A stretch of DNA of 64,000 bases from Sabethes cyaneus (taxonomy: Eukaryota > Arthropoda > Insecta > Diptera > Culicidae), in NCBI RefSeq assembly GCF_943734655.1, contig NC_071355.1, positions 19,170,268 to 19,234,267 on the forward strand, written 5' to 3'. Made by a program: the position numbers and the translations under genes. The notes under the pieces are model-generated. The model worked only from the letters and a program-made list of their open reading frames with translations. It was not told where the DNA came from and searched no databases. Shown here piece by piece: positions 11,210-24,400 of the stretch (the stretch's first letter is position 1; the number at the start of each line of letters is the position of its first letter).

Positions 11210-14120
11210 ACGTTATCACTGAACGACGATCCAAATTTGATTATCTAGAACGAAAAAAAGAGTGAAGCAGTATTATCATGTTGAATAGACTTCAAATCAC
11301 GGCATGAAAAGTCTCTTTGATCGCTTATCATCATAATTTGGGAATATAAGAACATTGAAAAGCAGTCTATTAAACTTAGATCCCACAAATCACCTGAAAA
11401 AATCTTGTTTGAATCTCCGAGGCACATAGCATAGCTGCTCATTAAACAAACAATAACACCACTAATGAGATCATGGCATCCGATAATCTTAAGAGACTTT
11501 CTATCCTCTTACGCCGCTCACGGAACATCTCAACCCACTTCCCCTCTTAAGTGGAATGTGATAAATTGATTGATATAATCAAGTTATGTTTGTTTAATTT
11601 TTATACATTTATACGATGAACGGAACGGGACGGTGACGACGCTTGTCGAGGGCACACAGGAAGAACAATCAAAACAAACGACAAACATCTGAATCGTCCG
11701 TCCGTCCGTCTGTCGCTCAGGGGGAAATTGAGATGTCACTGTACACCGCGATTCGGTCAGAGATGCTGGGCTGGGATCTGGCGCTGTAACCGAACCGAGC
11801 CGAAGTAGGGAAGCTGGCTGATTTTCCGTGCGAGATAAGAGATTCCTCCGGCGGATGATTTGTGTGTATCAATTTCGTGAACGGGATGGCAACGAGTGTG
11901 CCCTCCCTCTCCGCCTTCCATTACGGTGCGTGGAAATGTGTGACTCTCCCTCGGCCCTGTCGGCCAAGCTGCATTAAGTGCGTGGGGAAATGCAATCAAT
12001 GCTCATTTTCTGGCTAATTCAATTTATTCATTTCGATGTAAATTTGATGGGGTATAAATAATGAACCGCAATTTAGTTAGCAAAGCGGTTTTATCCACAT
12101 ATCACCCACGTAGATGAAATATTCGATTTGAATGCAATCATTCAGCTGTGAGGTTTCAATTAATTAGTTTTTTTACAACTGGAATTGTGTTTAGTGATAC
12201 AAATTTTAAATAGCACAAAATTATCCAATTCTAATATGTTATTTCAAGTATTGTAGTTGTTTACGAGATCAAAAGCAGCACACTTCGACGCAGTCAGTCT
12301 CTCGTAATAAATCATTCGCCAAAGAACATTTCAATCAACATATTCAATTATAATTTACAATCATTCACCATCTGCAACAACTCCGAATCAGCCTAGATGT
12401 CTAGAGTGACAGAGACGGAGCCAGAGCCGGAGGACTTTCAATGACACAGCATGCCATCAATCCGCCGAGTACAAAACGGCGAGCTCCGGAGAACTTCGAT
12501 CAGATCGGTCTGTCAGTCGGTCGGTCGGTCGGATGCGAACCCCGAAGATTCAGATCAAAATTACGGACCTCCGCCGGTGTGCATGCTCGGGAAGTCATCA
12601 GCAGCATACGCATAGAGAGGCCATGTACTACACCGAATTGCAAACCTCTGGCTGCTCTGCTGTTTGTCTGCAACTCAAAGCCCAGAGAAGCAGCAACCCG
12701 GCGCAATGGGATTGCGAACTCGATTGTGGCCTACAATACAACGGAGGGCACAACATACCTATATAAGTCAGTTTCCGCATTGATGGTGCTATGCCGCGCG
12801 ATGCAAAACCGTTGCTGCCAGCCAGGAACCCCCGGCGGGATATCGACCGGAATGTACTAATTATTGGGTTTTGACTTACTTGCGTTCCGATTTGCGATTG
12901 CGCAACTTTTTTTTCTCGCTATGCGACCCTTCCGATATATGTATGTATTCAAACCAGCATCCTTTTTTCCGTTCGTTCGATTCAAAGCCTACTGGCTGGC
13001 GTTTCTTTGCCTTCATCAGTTGACTTCAGTGACATTTCCATCTGACGGTGCGCATTTAACTTCTGCACCCGGACTGATTGCTTTGATGTCGGATGTCGTC
13101 ATCCGCCAGTTGCTCAACCGTACTGTTCCGTGCTGACAGATATCAGGCAGACTTTTAATAACCGAATAACATTCGGGGCGTTCGCGCGAACTTCTATGCT
13201 GTTGCATAAAAGGGAAAGAATTTGATTATGCTTTTTTTTGCGGCGCTCGCGGAGCCTTCACGCATCGCTCTCAACACTCTGCTGGCTTGCGAATACGTAA
13301 ATATAATGGTTTCGAAACAAAGGTGGATATTGAGGATTCCCGTGGTGTTGGCTATTGTGCAACATCATGTATGACCTAGTCGCGAATAAACCGTGATGGC
13401 TCGTCGGTTTGACCTATCCTGTTAATAACTACCGCTATGAAATGGGAAGTTTCATTTTCATCCGGTTTTAGTCTTAAAATTTGTCTTAAAAAATTCCAGT
13501 TAAAATTTTGCATTCTACTTCAACCCCTTCGTACTTATTTGAAGAATTCTCAAAATTTTAGTTGAAATTAAGTCTGAAAAAGGAGAGATAATGGACTTAT
13601 GAATTAAAACAACATTTAAAAATGCAAAAACGCGAATTTCCGGTCGTAAGTCTTTCTGTTGCTAAAATGTTAAGACAAGTTAAAAAAATTAATTTTTCTA
13701 TACATATCAAGTGTTCTTGCACACTGCAAATTTAAATAATTTTACAGTAATTTTTAATTGATTCTCATTTTTTAACGAAAGGATTTTTCGTAAAAAAATG
13801 TTCAATGGAAGTTACCTACAAGCAATAATACATATCCATTGAATTGGCAACACTGTTTTTCCCATTAAACTTGATGTTGTTTTGCTGTTGAGAAATGTCA
13901 AATATTTTCACCTCAACAAAAAAACTTGCAAAGGTGACGGAGCAAAATCTGTTATTTGCTTCAACAATTAAAAGAAAAAGCGTTAAATGTGGACAATGAT
14001 ACGATATTTCCATAAGAAATCTATTCTGAAAGGTGATTACAAAAAATTAAAATCGATACAAGGTTTGATCAAAACTTATGAAAAATTTGTTTGCAGGTTA
14101 TGAAATCGATCCTATACGGA
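11210..14120. other. No recognised gene; candidate regulatory words only
   Basis: Single-copy-looking sequence. A CGTC/CGTT run is at 11695-11712 and a CGGT run at 12515-12530. TATA-like strings (TATAAATA near 12053, TATATAAG near 12761) occur, but no transcript structure supports them. A 139-codon plus-strand frame at 12441-12860 has no recognisable domain and composition that follows its surroundings, so I do not call it. Confidence 0.45.
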
Positions 14121-14129
14121 CTATAAATT

Positions 14130-14640
14130 AAAAATTGCCACAATCGAGGACAAATAACTATAGTATACCGGTAACGAAGAGCGTGGCGGAATACCCGATA
14201 CCGTCGTAATCGATAATAACAACACTTTGCATTTTTCAATAGCTACTATACCGGCCGATACTGATGCGGTGGTATCAAATAATAGTTTACAAAAATTTGA
14301 ATAGAGTGATGCTATATTTTCTATCGTATACCCAATCAAATTGATTTATTTTATTAGAAATGACAGCGACGATGTTGATTCGTGCGATTTTAGTCCCGAT
14401 GTCTTAAACCGACTACTACACGAAACAATAATTGGCAAAAACATTATCGAACAAGTGGAAAAAGGAGTTCTCTCGGAACGGCGACAGTTGGAACTGGCAG
14501 AAATAAACAATAAGCACATAGGACACACATGGCTTCATGAGCACAATTTACAGCAATATTCCTCGTGTAATCGTATTACATGATCCCCATCTTAAAAGTA
14601 TTAGTACTGCAATAAAGAACTCAGTGGAGACCAAAGTGTG
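14130..14640 (+). pseudogene. Possible decayed protein-coding remnant, unknown family
   Basis: A frame at 14341-14583 reads as ordinary protein (IRNDSDDVDSCDFSPDV, then LLHETIIGKNIIEQVEKGVL), unlike the AT-rich noise around it. Adjacent pieces in other frames also look coding (SIATIPADTDAVVSNNSLQ upstream, NIPRVIVLHDPHLKSIST downstream). That pattern suggests a gene or transposon fragment broken by frameshifts. I do not recognise the family. Confidence 0.35.
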
Positions 14641-16194
14641 TATGAAAAAGATACATTAGATTGGCTAATTACAGCTGCGCCTTGGACAAGCCTCTTGTCC
14701 TAATCGAATCAAAGTATGAGGAAAGTTGAACGAAGCTGTGGAATTCTGTGGTTTTGGTTTGCTGCTAGATTTTGATTTTTGCATATGGGCATACTTTGAA
14801 ATTGGTTTACATAATTGAAGTCTGTGACGGAAAAATGATTGAAAATTATCATACTGATTGACAGACACTGTAGGTCAGCCATTAGTTAGAATTTCTAACT
14901 TAGAAATTAATGCTTTAAAATCCATAAACTGTATCACAATCTAAAATTCATCATTATCAAGTGCTACATTCGTTTCAGTATTGTTATATAGCGGCAAAGT
15001 TTTTATTTGGGAAAGCGCAGTAAAAAAAGGTAATGCAGGCCGAATTTAGTAGCGTGATGGGAATACCCTCCTGTACCCTATTATAAATCTATTTAGGGTT
15101 GGCTGAGTTATAACCATGTAAAATGTTACCACTTTGATATACTTTGATACTCGTTGGCAAGGCTTTTCCAACCAGTCATGAAGTGGGAGTTTTTGGTTAG
15201 GCAACGCTTCACTGTTTTCATAGCGCGCATCTCAAAATCAATACTTTTCTTTACAGAAGTCGATGCATGAAAGATTCTTCAGCAAAATCTTGGTACTTTC
15301 CGATAACAATTAGGGAAGGGGTGGGCGCCATGAGATTCGCCGGAAAATTTTACATAAGATCACTTATGTTTTATCAGTTGGCAGGCCGTTTCTGAATTTA
15401 CGTCGCTTTCAGGCTAGTTTTTCTCATAGTACAATGAAGTGTTAATAAAGTTTCGAAATTACTACGAAGTTTCCAATAATCTCAGGAGTGAATTACCACA
15501 TTAGTCGACATAAAAATGCATTATATTGCATAAATAATTAGCACAATTAAGTAATAAGACTAAAAAGAAATTGTTACTTTTATTTAAATATATACAAAAG
15601 TATCCAGAACATCAAAGTTTATTATGTTGATTCTATGTTAAAAATGCATTTTTTTCATTAAAATACATTATTTAGTCATGAAAATGTCCGGAAGCTTCAG
15701 GTAGGTGTGTTTCAACATACTTTCACTAACAATTCAGATAGAATTACGCATGCCCCAGATATTTAAAACGCCATATCTCCCAAACTACCAATATTGTTTT
15801 TTCTTGCTAAGTGATTCTTATGTAGAATTTTCTGGTGAACATTTTAAGCATATTTATTTGAAAATTAAATTGGGGGTGTTTTGAGATAATCGTATTTTTC
15901 GTTTTAAATTGCAAAAAAATGTATGATGTTGACAAATTAGATAAAAACTGAAAACATCATTCGACTGCGCGGCCAAAAACCTATAGCAAAAGTATATTGG
16001 CATGTCTTCACATCAAATTGCTTCAAAGATATTTAAGCCCGAAAAATGACTTTTTTTGAAAATCTGTTGAAAAGGAAGTAGCGCCACTGCTAGGGGGATT
16101 GATCAATCGGCGTAAAACTTTGGGAAATTATGCCAACTTTGGTTGAAATCGCTGATGGTCGGATCCAATTTTTCCGATTTTTGTGTACGTTTGA
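14641..16194. other. No recognised feature
   Basis: AT-rich sequence, probably old repeat-derived. No frame over 70 codons and no inverted ends seen. Confidence 0.45.
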
Positions 16195-17520
16195 GATGGA
16201 ATGACCCAAAGTGTACCTTTTTCTGTTCATTTTTTTCTCTTTTTCAGTCCAGTTTTTCTTCTTCATGTTCCATTTTTTCTCCTTTTTTGTGCCGTTTCTT
16301 GATTTTGAGCGTAATGTTTTTCTTTTTTCTTGTGTTTTTTCTACTTGTTCTTTTGTTTTTTTCTGTTCGCTTTTTCTTGTCCAGTTTTCTAATTTGCAGT
16401 CTGTTTTTCCTCTTGTCTTTCTCTCGCCTTTTACTATTTTCTTTTTCGTTTTTCGCCTTTATCCCCATTTTCACTTCCAATTTTTGTGTTTTTCTAACTG
16501 GTTTTATCTCTTTTCGGTCCCGTTTTTCGTCTTTTTGATACCGCGTTTTTCCTTCTTTTCTATCACATTTATTTTATTTTTGACTCCCGTTTTCTATCCC
16601 AACTTTTTTTTTTATATCCCGTTTGACTCTCTTCCGTTTTGTTACTTTTTGTGTCACATTTTTCTTCCAATTTCCATTTTTGTTCTTTTTCCCTTTCGTT
16701 TTTTTTTCATTTTGTTATGTTTTTCCTCTTTTTCTCTCTTGTTTTTTTTCTGCCCCCTGTTTTCTCGTTCTCGGTTGCTTTTCTTTTATTTTCCTGTTCC
16801 GTTTTTCGCTTTTTTCAGTTCCAATTTTCTTGTGTGTCTCCTTTCTGTTCTCGTCTTTTCGTTCTGTTTTCGTCTTTTTGCAGTTTTGCTTCGTTCTCAA
16901 GCCCATTTTCCCGCTTATTTTGTCTAGTTTTTTGTTATTTTTGGTCCCGTTTCGTTTTTTCTTTTTTCCTGCTTTTCGCATTTTTTCCTCTTACCCCCTT
17001 TCCTATCTCGTTCTTCTTTTTCATCTGCTCCGTTCTACTTGTCTTTTTCCCCCCTGGCACGTTCTGGTTTTTATTTTATTCCGTTTTTTCTCCTTTTTCA
17101 TTTTTTCTATTTTTGCTTCCGTATTTCTCCTCATTTTATGTTCTGGTTTCTGCATTTGCCTGCTCCCGCATGTACTCGTTGTCTTTTCCTCCTTTTTTTG
17201 TCCTGTTTGTCTTCAATTTTGTTCTCGTTTTCTTTATCGTTTTTCCTTCATTTTTCTTCCATTCTCCCTATCCAGTTTTCTCTTTTTGTCTCGTTTACCT
17301 TCCCGTTTTCTTTTTACCCAGATTTTATCTCTTTTTATGTCCCGTTTTCCTCCTCACTCTGTCAAGTTTTTTCTTTTAATTTTTTTTCATGCCAGTTTTT
17401 TTTTGTTTTTCGCGTTTTTATCTTTTCTATCCCTTTGTCCAGTTTTATTACGTTTACTCTCGTGTTCTTTTCCGTTTTTTCTCCTTCTGTTTCATTGTTC
17501 TTTTTTGCTTCTTTTTCTGG
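16195..17520. repeat. Pyrimidine-rich minisatellite, inverted relative to 1-660
   Basis: Long T/C-rich block of words like CCGTTTTTC, CTCCTTTTT and GTCCAGTTTT. It is the reverse-complement counterpart of the purine-rich arrays. Its left edge (GTACCTTTTTCTGT at 16215-16228) is the inverted form of the right edge of the 1-660 block, so the family has a conserved border. Frames of up to 315 codons run through it but are only low-complexity Phe/Ser/Leu. Confidence 0.8.
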
Positions 17521-17690
17521 AGAACAGCCAGACGGGAACTATCTCGGCTTCATCGGTAATCCATCTGTGAATAAATAGAGCAAGCAAATTCTTATTCTAA
17601 GCATATGTACAGATGGCACATTAGCACATTACCGATGGATTTCGAGGTAGTCTGTCTCCTTGCTTTCTTAAAAAATCTTGCCTTCTGAAA

Positions 17691-17800
17691 CCCTCACATG
17701 CCAAATTTGGTTCCATTTGCTTGATTAGTTCTCGAGTTTTGAGGAAATTTGAATTTCATTTGCAGAAGAGCCCTCCCCCCTTACGCCCTCCTTCAAATTG
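17691..17800 (+). mobile_element. Single ~110-bp module of the CACATGCCAAATTTGG repeat
   Basis: An isolated module (CACATGCCAAATTTGGTTCC, then GTTCTCGAG, then a C-run) matches one unit of the tandem modules in the copies at 3801 and 50968. The usual ends of that element are missing, so it is a fragment. Confidence 0.75.
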
Positions 17801-18063
17801 CTCTCGTACACCCCCCCTCTCCCCCAATAAATGTGCTGGTCATTTTAGCTATCCAACCACATATAAATTGTTCAGTAGTTTAGTAGTTAATATCGTTTGA
17901 AATCTTTCATTAAACATTACACTTCTATTTTCGTTTTCATGAAGTGCCCAGTGTTTCCTCATAACTCTATAAGTACCCAGTCCCAGCATAGTAAACAAAG
18001 ACGTAGTTCAACGTCAAAAGAAACACGGTTTCCGTCCCGATGACCCTTCCGGTCATATCCGGT

Positions 18064-18265
18064 CATAAGAGCGAACACGAAGAAAAATGTACAGAAAAGG
18101 AGAAAAATGCAACAAAAAGTGGTGAAACAGAATAATACCGCAGGCGAAAAATGTCCAGTTTGAAGTAAAATTTCAGCTTCAAATTAGTCCAAATTCAGTC
18201 TAAATTAATGTCAAATGTCCAGTTCAACTTCAATTTCAGTTGGATAACCGATTTAAAGCCCAATG
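18064..18265 (+). repeat. Junction module: purine-rich words, ATACCGC box, start of 12-bp array
   Basis: ACAGAAAAGGAGAAAA, AACAAAAAGTGGTGAAAC, AATAATACCGCAGGC and GTTTGAAGTAAAATTTCAGC occur in this order, then CAATTTCAGTTGGATAAC. The same order recurs at 20677-20890, so this is a repeated junction linking the purine-rich and 12-bp arrays, here almost without arrays. Confidence 0.75.
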
Positions 18266-19250
18266 GATTAATTAAAAAGCTGAAATATCTCACACATGGC
18301 TCCAGCATAGACATGTTGTGTCATACATACTCGACGAACATCTGTTAACGGCTGTCAAACTGCATTTCAATCTGATTGGTCCACCTAAAAAGGCCGATTC
18401 AGATTAACCGTCAGCAACCGTCAACAACAGCTCAATTTTGGGCGACAATAAATTTACTTAACACAGCAGCATTACTGTCTCAGTCAGAGCCCGGCATCGT
18501 CGAAACAAATAAATGAAGCTGGCTTTCTCTTACCTTCGCTTCATACATGAAGCGACTTGTTTCATATGTTGAACAGAACGTTTCAAATAAGCTTCAGTTG
18601 AAGTTGGTGGCTGTTTCAATTACGACGACTAAAAGTAAAGCACGATTTGTCGATATTGCCTAGGTTAATTATAATATCCGTTGTATCGTAAGAAATGCTA
18701 CTCAAATTCAATTCATTTGCATTCAAAGTTGCTGGCTTTCTTCTAGATATTTAACAGAAAAGTACAAATGAAAAGTTAGATCCGACAGTCGTGATGAAGT
18801 GAAGCCAAAGCTAGTTTTGAGGCGAAGCGGTGCTGCTTCAGTTGAAACCGAAGCTTCATTGCTTTATTGTTGAGTGACGATATGTAATTGAAGGTGACGT
18901 TGTCGGGCCCAGGTCTCAGTTTCTTTTGTGTTTATCGCTCATCGCAATATAACGTTTGACACCTGAACCAATAAATAGTAAATAGTGGTAAAGATTGTTT
19001 TTATTTATCGCGTTCATGTTGCGATATTTAATTTTTTCGAATTGAAATGTCGCAAACATATCCAGCTCCTGGCTCTCGTACGCTATCAAATCACTTTTCG
19101 GGACTCTCGGATGAATTGTAGTAAGATACTATGGTGAGGTATAGGAAAAGTTTATCAAAATTAGGCAGAAGTCATGACAATTAAGTATAACAGAGTAACT
19201 GTACCATAAATAAAATATGATTAGTGATTGTTTTTCAGATAGTTAAACAT
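18266..19250. other. Unique-looking sequence with a GAAGC/GCTTC-rich segment
   Basis: Between about 18500 and 18870 the words GAAGC, GCTTC, TGAAGCGA and GTTTCA recur in both orientations (TTCGCTTCATACATGAAGCG is one small palindrome). This may be a foldback-type MITE, but no clean ends were found. Confidence 0.35.
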
Positions 19251-19358
19251 CCCAAGCAGCAAAGTGAGTTTTATTGTACTCTTATGGAGGCCTTCAAGAC
19301 TAATTTTGGTCTTAAATGCCATCATAAGTGTGTAATAAAACCCAAATTGTTAGTTGGG
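19251..19358. mobile_element. 108-bp MITE with long imperfect inverted repeats
   Basis: The left end CCCAAGCAGCAAAGTGAG continues TTTTATTGTACTCTTATGG. The right end, reverse complemented, starts CCCAACTAACAATTTGGG and continues TTTTATTACACACTTATG. About three quarters of 40 positions match. AT occurs on both sides but is too short to be sure of the target duplication. Confidence 0.6.
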
Positions 19359-19428
19359 ATAAGTGAGTAATTTCGCTTTTACTACCTTTCTAGTGGTAGC
19401 GCCATTCTCTTGAAAAGCAAGGGTTCGT

Positions 19429-19533
19429 ATGGTGTCCTATTGCATCGAAAATAAGAATCTATCATATCGTGCCATTGGTAAAAAGTTTGGAACCCCAAAT
19501 TCTACGGTTTCTCGTGTCATGAAACATATTTAG
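19429..19533 (+). pseudogene. Transposase N-terminal helix-turn-helix fragment
   Basis: A 34-codon frame ends in SYRAIGKKFGTPNSTVSRVM, a textbook helix-turn-helix of the kind at the N-terminus of Tc1/mariner transposases. A stop follows at 19531 and no catalytic part is seen, so it is a fragment. A TGA lies 18 bases upstream of the Met. Confidence 0.5.
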
Positions 19534-19559
19534 CATATTTAGATGTGGTCTGTTTCCTG

Positions 19560-20790
19560 ATACTCTCCAGCAAAAGAAGTAAAAAAAGGATAAAAACTGG
19601 CAAGATTAAAAGAAAAACGAAAGAAAAAACGTGACAGAATGGAAGGAAAAATGGATCATAAAAAGAGAGAAAAAAGAGTAAATGTGGAAATTAGGAGGGG
19701 AAAAGAGGAAAAAACTATATGACTAGACAGAGATGACTAGACAGAAAAAGATGAAAATGAAGAAAAGAAGAAGATTAAAATAAACTGGACAGAAAGGGAG
19801 AAAAAACAAAATAGAAATGGAGAAACGAGAATAGAAAAAGAGAAAAAACGTGACAGAAGGAGAAAAAAACAGAACATAACAGAAAGAGGGGAGAAGCAGG
19901 ACACAATATACTGGAAGAGCGGAACGAAAAACGGGGTTGAAAAACGAGAACAGTCAAAAACGATGACTGAAAAAAGGAAAAAATGTCGAAACGGGACTGA
20001 AAATGACAACAGCAGTCCGGAAAAGAGGAGAAACGCGGCCGAAAACGACGAAAAGCGGAAGAAAAAAGATGTAAAATTGAAATGGAAAATCTGGACTCAG
20101 GAAAAAGGCGGAAACTGCGGACAGAAAAAAAGGAAAAACGAGAGAGGAAAAAAGGGGAAACGAGACAAGAAAGGGAATTCGCAATAGAAAACAAGAGAAA
20201 CCAAAAGAAGACTAGTGAGAGAGAAAAAGATAATCGATATATGAAACGAGGAAAACTAGAGAAAGGGGTCAAACGTGACATAACAAAAGAAAGATGGGAT
20301 AAAAAAGGGGTAAATGGAACAAAAAAGAAAAGAATAACAGGAAAAATCGACTGATAAAAAATTTAAAACGAACGAGAAAAAGACCTAAAACGGGAGATAA
20401 AAAAGGGAGACCCCTGAGCCAAAAACAGAATAAAGATAAAAAGAGGAAAAATAGAACAGATTAAGACGAAATACGAGAAGTGAAAACTGGAAACAAAAAA
20501 AAGGGTAAAAAGAAAAGAAAAGAAAAAATGGAAAAGAAAATAGCAAAAACCAAGTGAAAAACGTGATGAAAAACAAACTGTAAATGAGAAAATCAGTTGG
20601 GACAGAAAACGAAGAAAACCCGAAAAATGAAACAAGAAGAACGGAAAAAACACGAGATCAAAAACGACGAAAATAGTACAGAAAAGGAGAAAAGCGGAAC
20701 AAAAAGTGGTGAAACCGAAATGGAAAAGCAAAAAAAAAACGGAACAGAAAAGAGGTAAAACGTGTGGGAGAATAATACCGCGGGCAAAAA
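19560..20790. repeat. Purine-rich minisatellite array
   Basis: Same family as 1-660, same orientation, about 1.2 kb of ACGGAA, GAGAAAAAAC and AAAACGGG words. It runs into the junction module (ACAGAAAAGGAGAAAAG, AAAAAGTGGTGAAACC, ATAATACCGCGGGC) and then into the 12-bp array. Confidence 0.8.
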
Positions 20791-21034
20791 TGTCCGGTTT
20801 GAAGTAAAATTTCAGCTTCAAATTAGTCTTCTAATTTAATGTCCAACGTCAAGTTCAATTTCAGTTGGATAACTGATTTAAAGCCCACTTGCAAGTTTAA
20901 TTTTAGGGTCAATTTGAAGTCAAATACAAATCCTGATTTAAAGCCGAATTTTAAGTACAATTCGAATTCCAATTTGAAGTCTAATTTCAAATGTAATTCC
21001 AAGTCTAATTTCTATTCCAATTCGAATTCAATTA
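20791..21034. repeat. 12-bp array, left half, split by an LTR retrotransposon
   Basis: Variants of AATTTCAAGTCT with a clear 12-base beat; translation gives a four-residue period (LKSNFKSN). It stops abruptly at the retrotransposon's left LTR and resumes at 26417, beyond the right LTR. Confidence 0.75.
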
Positions 21035-21214
21035 TATTTTATACTAAATATATATAAGGATTTCGGAAGATTGATTAACACGTCCGAATTGTAGCATGCA
21101 CTCTAATCAACTGCCCGAGCTCATTTATTCGGATAACGATGAATCTCGGGAGGCTGGTCACTCATCACCAATAGCCTTATCGGTATCTGCGATACTGATC
21201 GAAAGAACATTACA
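21035..21214 (-). repeat. 3' LTR of the Ty3/mag-like element
   Basis: 180 bp, element-sense start TGTAATGTTC and end GTATAAAATA, so TG...TA rather than TG...CA. It contains AATAAA (minus strand of 21124-21129), a likely polyadenylation signal, and a TATATATA-type stretch near its end. It matches the other LTR at every base I compared. Confidence 0.93.
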
Positions 21215-21227
21215 ATTCTCTTCCCTT
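21215..21227 (-). promoter_or_regulatory. Polypurine tract, plus-strand primer site
   Basis: In element sense the bases just before the 3' LTR read TTAAGGGAAGAGAAT, an RNase H-resistant purine run expected to prime second-strand synthesis. Its position abutting the LTR supports the LTR boundary. Confidence 0.7.
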
Positions 21228-21431
21228 AAGAATAATGATATTTATAATTTTAAAATTTTATGTATAACTAACTCGATTGAACTTTAGTTCTTATATTACT
21301 ATTGTAATTCGAAAGGATTTTACTTCCTATTAACTTATAGTTGCGAACGAACTGATATTCTTATTGTCTGTGAGTCATTTAGTCTAACTAATTTTTTTTT
21401 CATGACTAGATTTTTAATCTAGTTATTATTT

Positions 21432-24400
21432 TCACTTGTAAATGAAATCAGCATTATTTAGATTTTGTTTTCTAATTCGTCGCGACCTTCGCAGCAACGG
21501 TCCCTCGCTGCCACCATTCATCTCGTTCCTATTCGTTAACATGCAAGAGTTCTCTTTTTCTCTCGTAACATATTCTTGTGTGCTCGCCGATACCACCCGT
21601 TCCGTGCCATTAGCAGTCAGCGGGACCATTACGTTCCTAGCGGCAATTTTAGTCTTCGGAATCTTCACCTGATGCCGGTGTGCGTTGGTTACCACGTTTC
21701 CAACGGCTACCTGTAAAATATTTATTGAAATTCGTTTAACAAATCTAGCCGCCACCCATTTGCCAATGTCGCTTTTATGATTGTTTTTTAACCATACCAT
21801 ATCACCAATTAATAAATTGTCTAAAGGGTCGCTTTTATGAATTGCTCCCCTTCTTTCATATAAACTTTTTTGTTGTTGTTTAAAATCTTCTGGGTTTACG
21901 ACTAATTGATTAGAGTAACTATTCTTAGGATTTACTAAATCTAATATTGTCTTCGGTTTAAAATTCAATACTTTCTCAGATGGCGTTTCTTCATCCAAGC
22001 AAGTATTACGATAGTTAAATAAAAAATAATTGATCTTGTCCTCGGCCTTCCACGTTCTGATTTCCGGTTCTAAAAGATACTTCTTAAATACTTCTTTAGT
22101 CAACCTCACCATTCTCTCCGCTTGACCATTGCTTGGAGGGTGGTAAGGCGGACTCTTAAGAACTTTTATCCCTTGACGTTTCATGAATGAAACGAATTCT
22201 GTGGAATTGAATGGAGGGCCGCCGTCAGTAACTACTACATCTGGTAAGCCGAATTTGGCGAATACTGCCATGAATTTCCGGTTCACCTTCGAAGCATCTG
22301 TGCCATTCATCAGCTCGACTTCTAACCATTTTGAATAGCTATCCACAATGAGAAGATAATTTTGCTGATTAAAATGGAAGAAGTCTGCATGAATCCTGCT
22401 AAAGGGCTTCGTGGTTGGTATCCAAATATTTGTTATTTTGGGGTTCGGTACTACAGCCATTCTAGAACATATATCACATTTATTTACGTAAGCTTCAATG
22501 CCATTGTTGATTCCGGGCCAATAAACAGTACGCCTCGCAAGCTGCTTCATTTTGACCATCCCTGCATGATTTATATGCAACAGCTTAAGTATTTTTGGTT
22601 TTAATATATCAGGAATAACCACACGATCTTGAAATAATAGACAACCACTAACTAATTCAAGATCATGTTGGTTTGAATGTACGTTCATAAATTTTTTTTC
22701 TATGCGTTCTGGCCAACCATTGTGCATGAACGAGACCAATTTCTGTAGATAATCATCATTCTTAGTTTCTTCAGCGACTTTAATGAAATCTAACGGAAAT
22801 TCATTCCCAAAATTCAAACTTTTTACATATTCCACGTCACATTCATTGGGTACTGCCTGTTGTGATGGGAAACGCGAGCAAAAGTCAGCGTTCCCCATTT
22901 TTGCCGAGGGACGGTAAAAAATATCGAATTCATAAATTGACAACTCCAGTATATAACGTTGTAGTCTAGTTACGTAAATAGAATGACCGCCAGATTTGCC
23001 GAAAATTCCTACAAGAGGTTTGTGATCGGTATAAACCGTAAACTTTTTGCCGTACAAGTACTTGTGAAATTTTTTTATGGTACAGACAAGGGCAAGTGCC
23101 TCCAAATGTAATATAGGGTATTTTTTTTGTGCATCGCTCAAGGAAAAGGATGTAAAACTGACTGGTTTCTCGGTACCATCCACTATGTGAGCAAGAACTC
23201 CCCCCAATCCATAATTACATGCGTCAGAAACCACTACTAACGGTTTACTTGGGTCGTAAAACTCCAGAATGTTTGCGTTAATTAATTGGTTTTTACTTCT
23301 CTCAAAGACTTTTTGACATTCTCTATCCCAGACAAATTTAACATTATTTCTTAGCAAATTATACAAAACACTAAGCTTTGCAGATAATTGTGGGACAAAT
23401 TTAGCATAATAATTAATTAGACCCAAGAACGCCTTTAACTGAGATGTATTTTCTGGTGTTGCTGCATCACGAATCGTAGCCAATTTATCTGGACATGGTA
23501 ATAATCCTCTCTCTGTAATAATATGTCCCAAATATGGGAGACTAGACACAAAGAATTGACATTTATCCAAATTGACTTTTATGTTGGCTTGCTTTAATTT
23601 TTCTAATACCATGTACAATTTTTTGCGACAATCATCGAAATTTTTTCCAGCTATTAGTACATCATCGAGATAGACAAAAACGTTTTCTATCCCTAAGAGT
23701 ACTTGTTCCATTATCTGCTGGAATATTGCTGCGCTGGAAGATGCGCCTTGGGGAAGTCGATTGTATGTATAAAGACCTTTAAGCGTGTTTATGACCATAA
23801 ATCGCCTAGATCTAGCAGATAATGCTATCTGAGTATATGCCCCTTCTAGATCTAGTGAACAAAATATCTTACAACCAGCTAATTGTGCAAACAAATCTTG
23901 TGCTAGGGGTAATGGATAGTAATTGGGCGTTAGTAACTTGTTTATCGTGACTTTGCAATCAATTACCAGTCTAAATTGATCTTTGTTCTTCTTAGGTACA
24001 ATAATTACCGGTGAAGCCCATTCACTGGATTTTACTGGTGTTATAACATTTTCGCGTTCCAGTTTATCTAGATATTCCACAACTTTATCTCGTAACCGAT
24101 ATGGTACGTCATAAGCCCTTTTAAAAACCGGTTGATCTTCTTTAAGAGTTAGTTCCGCTTCATATCCAACCACAGGTGTCGAAAGATTTTTTTGAAAAAC
24201 AGTTGAAAACTTATTCTCAATTTCTCTGAGAGCAATTTGTTTATCTGTTGAAACGTTGAATACATTTGCAACTTTTGTAAAAGTAGCTCTCCAATCAGGG
24301 AAAAAAATATCCAACCACTCTCTTCCCAATAATGGGACAAAATAATGAATTTTATTACTGGCGCTGGTCGTATCAATTACTATCAAGGACACTTTTTTTT

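Noticed and set aside
12441..12860. 139-codon plus-strand frame
   Set aside because: No domain and a shifted shadow on the other strand; contains a CGGT run that makes an artificial Gly/Arg/Ser stretch.
16211..17570. Overlapping Phe/Ser-rich frames of 179-315 codons
   Set aside because: Several frames on the same strand are open at once in T/C-rich sequence; the proteins are low-complexity with no domain.
16195..20790. Pyrimidine-rich and purine-rich blocks as one giant hairpin element
   Set aside because: They are opposite in orientation, but alignment beyond word level is poor and the intervening 2 kb holds unrelated pieces; two separate copies are more likely.
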